This document shows, in pieces, positions 1-8,475 of a DNA stretch of 8,475 nt. The translations under genes and the position numbers were made by a program. How positions within the stretch are numbered: position 1 is the stretch's first letter; each line of letters starts with the position of its first letter. The stretch spans positions 1 to 8,475 of the forward strand of contig DDIP01000223.1 in assembly GCA_002338605.1 (NCBI GenBank). Direction: 5' to 3'. Source of the DNA: Proteobacteria bacterium UBA1847 (lineage in GTDB: Bacteria; Pseudomonadota; Gammaproteobacteria; Steroidobacterales; Woeseiaceae). Under the pieces are notes generated by a model. It was not told where the DNA came from and made no database searches. It was given only the letters and a program-made list of their open reading frames with translations.

Positions 1-52
1 TAAGGTGACTGCCACCCTATCTCGCGCAACAGATAGGGTGGCAGTCACCTTA
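1..52. repeat. Perfect 22-bp inverted repeat (REP-like hairpin)
   Basis: Positions 1-22 and 31-52 are perfect reverse complements around the 8-nt loop CGCGCAAC. Each arm also carries a smaller imperfect palindrome, GGTGACTGCCACC, with GGTG/CACC ends, so the element could form one long or two short hairpins. It has no U-tract and lies inside an open reading frame, so it does not look like an intrinsic terminator. Nested GTG/CAC palindromes are typical of REP elements mobilised by RAYT transposases in Gammaproteobacteria; that assignment is inference. The left arm begins at base 1, so the element may extend further, and a contig-end artefact is possible. Confidence 0.85.
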
Positions 53-747
53 ATTCGTGTGGGCGGGTGCGGCTCATGGGCCAGGAGCACGTTTGACGGG
101 TTCGCGTCGTTGTGGATCACCTGTTTTGGAAGTGCTTCGAGCCTTGCTGCCGTCTGATCGCGAAAGGTTTCCAGTACGGTCCGCACAGGTCGTCGTATCG
201 TCGGGTCGGTGATATGCCAGGTCAGATCGACAAGCTCAGCCGCGCGTTGCATATTCCACAGCAATACCGGCTGGTCCGCCGCATGCCTGAAATTCGCGAG
301 CGCCCGGTCGAGGCGTGCAAGACTTTGTCCCAGCGCGCGCGCTGTTGCCTTGTCGATCATGTTTTTGTCGAGAGGCTCACCTGGCAGCCAGTTCGTAACA
401 CGCAGCGTGTACCGCGTCCCGTCCGGGGCCTGCACACCACTCAAAGCGTCGTCCGCCAGGTTGCGAATAATACGCGGCACGCCGAGAATGCCCTGTTCTT
501 CGAGGTGCAACAGTGCGGCGATCTGAAATTCCGTCACCGCCGGGTCTTCGACGCTACTGACGATCTTGGCAACAAAGCGCGATCCATCGGGTGCCGTAAG
601 GCGAAAATTCTGGTCGCGTTCGCTCACGAGCGGGAGAAGCTCGCCGCGCAAACCGTAGTCGCGAACGAGTGCTTCAGACACCAGCGCCGGATCGAGCGCT
701 GGCGGTGCTGCGGCGACCGAGTGCAATGCCGCAGAGGGATCTTTCAC
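1..747 (-). CDS. APH/hydroxylysine-kinase-like kinase domain, 3' part missing or disrupted
   Basis: This reading frame starts at a GTG (747-745), 4 nt after the LOG stop, and stays open for 249 codons to the window edge. The N-lobe has the signature SERDQNFRL (residues 42-50) and FVAKI, with K61 the likely ATP-binding lysine. LLWNMQRA lies near 162-169. The catalytic loop is VIHNDANPSNVLL (210-222), with D214 the expected catalytic base. These features match the aminoglycoside-phosphotransferase fold of hydroxylysine kinase (AGPHD1/HYKK). In proteobacteria this domain is often the N-terminus of a much longer protein with M23 peptidase and class III aminotransferase domains. The family's Mg-binding DFGD motif should follow within about 20 residues, but from residue 232 the frame reads through the inverted repeat and the motif is absent. 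The gene is either interrupted by the repeat or cut by a contig end. The substrate is unknown. An ATG at 755 is ruled out because its frame stops after three codons. Confidence 0.8.
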   Translation of the reverse strand, partial: MKDPSAALHSVAAAPPALDPALVSEALVRDYGLRGELLPLVSERDQNFRLTAPDGSRFVAKIVSSVEDPAVTEFQIAALLHLEEQGILGVPRIIRNLADDALSGVQAPDGTRYTLRVTNWLPGEPLDKNMIDKATARALGQSLARLDRALANFRHAADQPVLLWNMQRAAELVDLTWHITDPTIRRPVRTVLETFRDQTAARLEALPKQVIHNDANPSNVLLAHEPHPPTRIKVTATLSVARDRVAVTL

Positions 748-751
748 CGGC

Positions 752-1321
752 TCATGTCGCCCACTTCTCGACAAGCGGCGCCGAGTAGTCGGCGAACTGC
801 TGCAAGAGCCCATTCGCCGTCACATCGCACAGCAGCATTTGCCGGTTTTCCGGCCGCAGGAACCCCTCGCCGACCGCATGGTCCAGGTAGCGGAGCAGGT
901 CGTCGAAGTAGCCATCAACATTGAGCAACCCGCAAGGCTTGCGGTGAAACTGCAACTGGCCCCAGGTCAGGATTTCAACAATCTCTTCAAGCGTGCCAAA
1001 TCCGCCCGGCATGGCGATAAACCCGTCGGACAAGTCTGCCATCATCGACTTACGCTCGTGCATTGACGCAACAACATGCAAGGCCGTCAGCGACTGATGT
1101 GCCATTTCCTTGTCCTGAAGCGCCCTGGGTATAACACCGTGAACTTCGCCGCCGGCAGCGAGCACCGCGTTCGCGATAACTCCCATGATGCCCTTGTCCG
1201 CCCCGCCGTAAACGAGACCGAATTTGTTGGCGACGAGCACCTCAGCCAATTCGCGAGCTGCCTTCGCGTAACTTGGCCGGTGGCCAGGATTGGAACCGCA
1301 ATAAACGCAGATTCTCGCCAT
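752..1321 (-). CDS. LOG-family nucleotide 5'-monophosphate phosphoribohydrolase
   Basis: A 189-residue Rossmann-type protein of the LOG/TIGR00730 family (lysine decarboxylase-like fold). Family members hydrolyse the N-glycosidic bond of AMP or N6-modified AMP (cytokinin nucleotides) to give free base and ribose 5-phosphate in the cytosol. Visible motifs are the N-terminal ICVYCGS (4-10), GGADKGIMG (39-47), MHERK (87-91) and PGGFGTLEE (105-113). R90 and E112 are the likely active-site pair. The frame is open upstream to 1444, but the ATG at 1321 is preferred: it puts the conserved ICVYCGS at the N-terminus and avoids overlap with the preceding gene. It lies 8 nt downstream of the phosphoribosyltransferase stop and 4 nt upstream of the kinase start, consistent with one operon. 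Family assignment is secure. Whether it acts on cytokinin nucleotides or plain nucleotides cannot be told. Confidence 0.93.
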   Translation of the reverse strand: MARICVYCGSNPGHRPSYAKAARELAEVLVANKFGLVYGGADKGIMGVIANAVLAAGGEVHGVIPRALQDKEMAHQSLTALHVVASMHERKSMMADLSDGFIAMPGGFGTLEEIVEILTWGQLQFHRKPCGLLNVDGYFDDLLRYLDHAVGEGFLRPENRQMLLCDVTANGLLQQFADYSAPLVEKWAT

Positions 1322-1329
1322 GGGCGCCG

Positions 1330-1902
1330 TCAGGCCGACTTCGCTCTTGCTTTTGCGCCGTGCATGATTGCCGCAATTTCCGGCCGACACTGGGCCAGTT
1401 CCTCGGGCGTCAGCGAATCGAGCTCGTGTGGAAATACGAGCCACTCCGATGTTTCGCGCAAATAGTAGTCCGGTGTGATATCCGTTTCGTTGCGCGTGGG
1501 CTTGAACCAGGGCACGGCGACTCGAATATCCTCGGGCGTGTTGCCCCTCGCGCGTTGGGTCAGTTCCTCGATAACGGCGACGATGGTATTCCCGGTATCG
1601 AAGACGTCGTCGACGATCAGTACTCGATCATCGTGGCGAATCTTCTTGATAATGTAGTTCAATCCATGCACGGCAACTTTTCCGCGAGCGTCGACCCCGG
1701 TATACGATGATGTCCGAATCGCAATGTGATCGGACTTGATTCCGCAATACGTCAGCGTTTCCTGAAGCGCCATGCCAACGGGCGTTCCGCCGCGCCAGAT
1801 CGCGATAATCAAGGTCGGCTCGAAGCCGCTTTCGACAATTTTTATGCCGAGTTCGATGGAGTCTTCGAGCAGGTCCTGCGCGGAGAGTACGGTCTTGTCC
1901 AT
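1330..1902 (-). CDS. Phosphoribosyltransferase, 6-oxopurine type (PRT1)
   Basis: A 190-residue type I phosphoribosyltransferase, probably cytosolic, expected to transfer phosphoribose from PRPP to a purine base. WRGG (36-39) matches the pyrophosphate-binding loop. SSYTG (65-69) carries the Ser-Tyr pair seen in the flexible loop of hypoxanthine-guanine enzymes. VLIVDDVFDTGNT (94-106) is the PRPP motif; D102 lines up with the catalytic base of 6-oxopurine enzymes (D137 in human HGPRT, D92 in E. coli Gpt). EWLVFPHEL (153-161) resembles the base-stacking WIEQPWD segment of Gpt. It is therefore probably a guanine, xanthine or hypoxanthine enzyme; the exact base is inference. The ATG start is preceded by an AGAG ribosome-binding site. 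It leads the PRT1-LOG-kinase run and is divergent from its paralogue PRT2. Confidence 0.9.
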   Translation of the reverse strand: MDKTVLSAQDLLEDSIELGIKIVESGFEPTLIIAIWRGGTPVGMALQETLTYCGIKSDHIAIRTSSYTGVDARGKVAVHGLNYIIKKIRHDDRVLIVDDVFDTGNTIVAVIEELTQRARGNTPEDIRVAVPWFKPTRNETDITPDYYLRETSEWLVFPHELDSLTPEELAQCRPEIAAIMHGAKARAKSA

Positions 1903-1937
1903 TATTATTCTCTGCTGTGCGAACTTTGAGTGGACGC

Positions 1938-1943
1938 TATAAT
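1938..1943 (+). promoter_or_regulatory. Predicted -10 box for PRT2
   Basis: The exact consensus TATAAT lies 40 bases before the PRT2 start codon, giving a predicted leader of about 34 nt. No good -35 hexamer sits 16-18 bp upstream (that area reads CTGTGC), and there is no TG extension, so activation by a regulator or a weak promoter is possible. This is prediction only. Confidence 0.45.
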
Positions 1944-1953
1944 GCCGGTCCCG

Positions 1954-1981
1954 ATTCTAGCGCAGCCAGACCCAGGTACAA
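1954..1981 (-). promoter_or_regulatory. Predicted promoter for the PRT1-LOG-kinase operon
   Basis: On the minus strand, TTGTAC (1981-1976) and TAGAAT (1959-1954) are separated by 16 bp. The -10 matches 5 of 6 consensus bases and the -35 only 3 of 6. Transcription would begin near 1946. The polymerase footprint would overlap that of the rightward promoter with its -10 at 1938-1943, so the two probably exclude each other. This is a pattern match only. Confidence 0.35.
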
Positions 1982-1983
1982 CT

Positions 1984-6152
<4,169 letters not shown>

Positions 6153-6157
6153 GGCGT

Positions 6158-6655
6158 TCAGTCAGCTTCCAGCATGATGGCTTCGTCCAGCGTGTGAATA
6201 TCGCAGTTCGGCCCCGCGCCGCCGCGATCGATTATCAGGTACTCCTGGCCTGCCTCGAACGCGATCAGCGGCATATGCCAGGTGCCGCGCCGATAGTTGA
6301 TACCCTGGCGCCCGTTACTGACAAATGCCCGCAAGTCACCCGCATCGACACTCTCGCCGGGTGGTGCCACAACGACGACCATTTTGCAGGGACTCAAAGG
6401 CACAAAGGCCTGGCTGCCGAGCGGGTGACGTTCAACCATGTCCAGCCGCAGAGGCAGCGACGTCGGCGTGCGGCATCGCGCAATGCTGACCGCGACCTTG
6501 CTGTCTTTCACGAGGTCGACATTGCAAAGATTGTCGAAGCGTTCGAAGCGCGCTTCGTTCATCGCATCCGCGTTCGAGCGCGATGACTCGATAACCTCGC
6601 CATAGGGAGCGAAACGTTCGCTGGTCAAAGGCGCTGCTTTCAATGTAATTGTCAT
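6158..6655 (-). CDS. allA: Ureidoglycolate lyase
   Basis: A 165-residue cupin-fold ureidoglycolate lyase (older name: ureidoglycolate hydrolase) that splits ureidoglycolate to glyoxylate and urea, the last step of the allantoate branch. Family signatures are APYGEVIE (16-23), ERHPLGSQAFVPL (75-87) and GINYRRGTWHMPL (118-130), and the length matches the E. coli enzyme (about 160). The ATG overlaps the allantoicase stop as ATGA, implying translational coupling, and guaD starts 5 nt after its stop. Its product glyoxylate can enter the glyoxylate and glycerate routes. Assignment is strong because both motifs and neighbours agree. Confidence 0.96.
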   Translation of the reverse strand: MTITLKAAPLTSERFAPYGEVIESSRSNADAMNEARFERFDNLCNVDLVKDSKVAVSIARCRTPTSLPLRLDMVERHPLGSQAFVPLSPCKMVVVVAPPGESVDAGDLRAFVSNGRQGINYRRGTWHMPLIAFEAGQEYLIIDRGGAGPNCDIHTLDEAIMLEAD

Positions 6656-7632
6656 GAACTTCGTTTCCCGACACGACCAAAGAGGCGCAGACGACTGACA
6701 CCCCCGTCGGGGTATATCGACATACGCACGTGCGTTGCCGGTTCGGTCTCCAACAAGTCTTCAAAATAGTGTTGCTGGTCCATCTTCAACCTGGTTTTTG
6801 GCAACAATGGCTTCCAACGCGGCGAATCATTGGTCGCCTGCTCATCCGATTCAAAATACCCCACGTCGAGCGACACGCGATCCGGGTAGTTGCCCTTGAA
6901 ATGCGCGGTATCCACCTCGACGCGTTCAATGACACCGGCTTCTGCCAGCGCAATGATCACCCAGTCATTGCCCGGACCTCGGCGTCGTGCCGTCTCCCAG
7001 CCATCGCCCATGTTGACGCCCCGACCGTGCACGTTCAGATTGTGCATACTGCCGAAGTGTTCGTCGCTGCAGGCAATCGCGCGACCACCGTTCTCGATTG
7101 CCGCAAAATCGACGTAGCCGTCGACTCCGCTGAAGTCTGCCCTTACCTGACCATAAATCCGAAGTCGCGCGATACCGCCGTCCGGATAAATGTGCAGGCG
7201 AACGTGCGTCCAGACACGTTCGTCGTCAATGGCGAGCAGGTGATGTGAATCGCCGGATAGATTGGTTTTTGGCAAGATCTCTACCCAGCCCTCTTGCGGA
7301 ACGTCCTCGTCGCTGACACAGGCCTCGATCGAGGCTTCTGGGGGGTAGTTGCCCGTAAAGTAGCTGGTGTCGATATCGAAGCCCCGGATAATCCCCGGGA
7401 CGCCAAACCGGATGACGCAAAAGTCGTGCCCTTCGACACGTTTTCGCCGACTTTCCCAGCCATCCATCCACTTGCCGTGATCGTCATACTTGCCTTCAAT
7501 AAAAACCGGCGTTGCCGAATCGATGATGCGTTCTTTCGCCGCAAAAAACTCATCGGTCGCAAACGTCACGCTCGTACCAAGGCGCGGTTGCTCAAGTTGA
7601 ATCCACTGATGAAACGGGTGTCGCTGCGCCAT
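6652..7632 (-). CDS. alc: Allantoicase
   Basis: A complete 326-residue allantoicase that hydrolyses allantoate to ureidoglycolate and urea. It shows the expected two tandem jelly-roll repeats. The first has MDGWESRRKR (56-65), FDIDTSYFTGNYPPEASIEA (85-104) and HVRLHIYPDGGIARLRIYG (143-161). The second has GDGWETARRR (209-218), VEVDTAHFKGNYPDRVSLDV (238-257) and HVRMSIYPDGGVSRLRLFG (301-319). The duplicated DTxxFxGNYP and YPDGG elements define the family. It shares one base with the uraD stop (TAATG) and overlaps allA by 4 nt, so it sits in the middle of a tightly coupled operon. Use of allantoicase means the pathway releases urea at this step, not ammonia as with allantoate amidohydrolase. 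Confidence 0.97.
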   Translation of the reverse strand: MAQRHPFHQWIQLEQPRLGTSVTFATDEFFAAKERIIDSATPVFIEGKYDDHGKWMDGWESRRKRVEGHDFCVIRFGVPGIIRGFDIDTSYFTGNYPPEASIEACVSDEDVPQEGWVEILPKTNLSGDSHHLLAIDDERVWTHVRLHIYPDGGIARLRIYGQVRADFSGVDGYVDFAAIENGGRAIACSDEHFGSMHNLNVHGRGVNMGDGWETARRRGPGNDWVIIALAEAGVIERVEVDTAHFKGNYPDRVSLDVGYFESDEQATNDSPRWKPLLPKTRLKMDQQHYFEDLLETEPATHVRMSIYPDGGVSRLRLFGRVGKRSS

Positions 7633-8120
7633 TATCCTTGCTCCATCGCATTGAGACGTAAGCGGGCAATTTTATGAATTTCCAGCAGCGCCGTCTCGAA
7701 CTCGGTGTCGTAGTCATTTTCGAGGCGCGTCTCGAAAGCCTGCAAAATTTCCGTACGGTTGCTTTCACGAACCGCCTTGATGAACGGAAAGCCGAATTTC
7801 TTTTTGTACGCTTCATTCAGCGCCTGGAAGCGATCAAATTCGTCGGCACTGCATTGGTCAATCCCGGCCCGGGACTGTTCTTCGGTCGAGTCGGCCGTCA
7901 GTTCGCCGGCGATCTGTGCCTTGCCGGCCAGGTCCGGATGCGCACGTATCAGTTCGAGCTGGGTTTTCTCGGACGCGTTGTCCACGCAGTCGGCCATCAG
8001 CCGCGCCAGCGTTCTGGTGTCGGGCCGCTGATCGCCAAGCAATGGCTGAACGCGCTCCGCGACCCACGGTGAATGCTCGTAAATACCGCCGTAGGCTGCG
8101 ATGAACTCGGACCTGTTCAT
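7632..8120 (-). CDS. uraD: OHCU decarboxylase
   Basis: A 162-residue 2-oxo-4-hydroxy-4-carboxy-5-ureidoimidazoline decarboxylase that makes S-allantoin from OHCU, the second step after urate oxidation. Family hallmarks are AHPDLAGKA (60-68) with the catalytic H61, STEEQSRAG (78-86) and KFGFPFIKAVR (108-118). The length is normal for stand-alone bacterial enzymes. Its ATG overlaps the puuE stop (ATGA) and its TAA shares a base with the allantoicase ATG. The preceding enzymes, urate oxidase and HIU hydrolase, are not in the window and are expected upstream in the operon or elsewhere. Confidence 0.97.
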   Translation of the reverse strand: MNRSEFIAAYGGIYEHSPWVAERVQPLLGDQRPDTRTLARLMADCVDNASEKTQLELIRAHPDLAGKAQIAGELTADSTEEQSRAGIDQCSADEFDRFQALNEAYKKKFGFPFIKAVRESNRTEILQAFETRLENDYDTEFETALLEIHKIARLRLNAMEQG

Positions 8121-8475
8121 CGCCGGCTACCCTTTGCCGGGTGTTCGCTGCGCCAGTGATTGGCAATATCCAGTCGCGTTGCAACCCAGGCATCGTCATG
8201 CGTATTCACGTAGTCGAGAAACCTTGCAAGCGCCGCAGCGCGTCCCGGCCGGCCTGCCAGGCGGCAATGCAAACCGACCGACATCATGCGACCGCCTTCG
8301 GCATGCAAGACGTCGAAACTGTCTTTCAGGTAATCGAAGAACTGCCGACCGCTGTTAAAGCCCTGCGCTGTCGCAAAGCGCATGTCGTTGGCGTCCAGCG
8401 TATAAGGGACCATCAGCTGTGGTGCGTCGAAGCTGTAGTCCCAGTACGGCAAGTCATCGGCATAGCTGTCGGCGT
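8117..8475 (-). CDS. puuE: Allantoinase PuuE, C-terminal part (5' end beyond window)
   Basis: The last roughly 119 codons of a PuuE-type, polysaccharide-deacetylase-fold allantoinase, which opens allantoin to allantoate without the metal-dependent amidohydrolase fold of AllB. Visible family segments are DSYADDLPYWDYS, VPYTLDANDMRFATAQGF, FFDYLKDSFDVLHAEG and MMSVGLHCRLAGRPGR, followed by RFLDYVNTHDDAW. The C-terminus is complete, ending EHPAKGSRR, and its stop overlaps the uraD start by 4 nt. The frame is open to the window edge, so the catalytic N-terminal half lies outside; an in-frame TTG at 8452 is not a believable start because conserved sequence continues upstream of it. Confidence 0.95.
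   Translation of the reverse strand, partial: ADSYADDLPYWDYSFDAPQLMVPYTLDANDMRFATAQGFNSGRQFFDYLKDSFDVLHAEGGRMMSVGLHCRLAGRPGRAAALARFLDYVNTHDDAWVATRLDIANHWRSEHPAKGSRR

Noticed and set aside
1..52. Hairpin as an intrinsic terminator of a flanking gene
   Set aside because: There is no T-run on either side in the window, and the frame reads through it.
112..924. Long plus-strand open frame of 270 codons
   Set aside because: It is opposite the kinase and LOG genes, which have clear family motifs on the minus strand. Its own translation is Arg- and Cys-rich with no recognisable domain.
1322..1444. Upstream extension of the LOG gene start
   Set aside because: It would overlap the PRT1 coding region by more than 100 bases and adds no family-like sequence. 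The ATG at 1321 leads directly into the conserved ICVYCGS.
1930..1983. Upstream ATG for PRT2
   Set aside because: The added 18 residues have no counterpart in PRT1, and the predicted TATAAT falls within this stretch.

Overview
The window looks like part of a chromosome from a Gammaproteobacterium, or at least a Proteobacterium, with moderately high GC. The reasons are a monomeric NADP isocitrate dehydrogenase, ATGA-coupled genes, and a palindrome that resembles the REP family. The genus cannot be fixed from the sequence alone. Coding density is very high. No gene-free stretch is longer than about 80 bases, and no tRNA, rRNA, CRISPR array or transposase gene was seen.

Left block (1-1902, minus strand): a tight three-gene run, read from right to left. 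It holds a 6-oxopurine-type phosphoribosyltransferase (PRT1), a LOG-family nucleotide phosphoribohydrolase, and the N-terminal part of a kinase with the aminoglycoside-phosphotransferase/hydroxylysine-kinase fold. Gaps are 8 and 4 nt. The kinase frame runs straight into a perfect 22-bp inverted repeat at the window edge and loses its expected C-lobe there.

Middle block (1903-4867, plus strand): an 81-bp divergent promoter region, then a second phosphoribosyltransferase (PRT2, a clear paralogue of PRT1), then a full-length monomeric isocitrate dehydrogenase. In PRT2 the catalytic-base position is serine and the active-site loop is longer. The icd stop overlaps the convergent guaD stop by 8 bp.

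Right block (4860-8475, minus strand): a purine-degradation operon with translationally coupled genes, in transcription order puuE (3' part only), uraD, alc, allA, guaD. Together these turn guanine to xanthine (GuaD) and then, after urate oxidation encoded elsewhere, OHCU to allantoin (UraD), allantoin to allantoate (PuuE), allantoate to ureidoglycolate plus urea (Alc), and ureidoglycolate to glyoxylate plus urea (AllA). Xanthine dehydrogenase, urate oxidase and HIU hydrolase are not in the window. The whole segment is therefore a purine-salvage, purine-catabolism and central-carbon neighbourhood. Most of it is recognisable metabolism. The unusual parts are the divergent PRT pair, the PRT-LOG-kinase run, and the hairpin that breaks the kinase frame.
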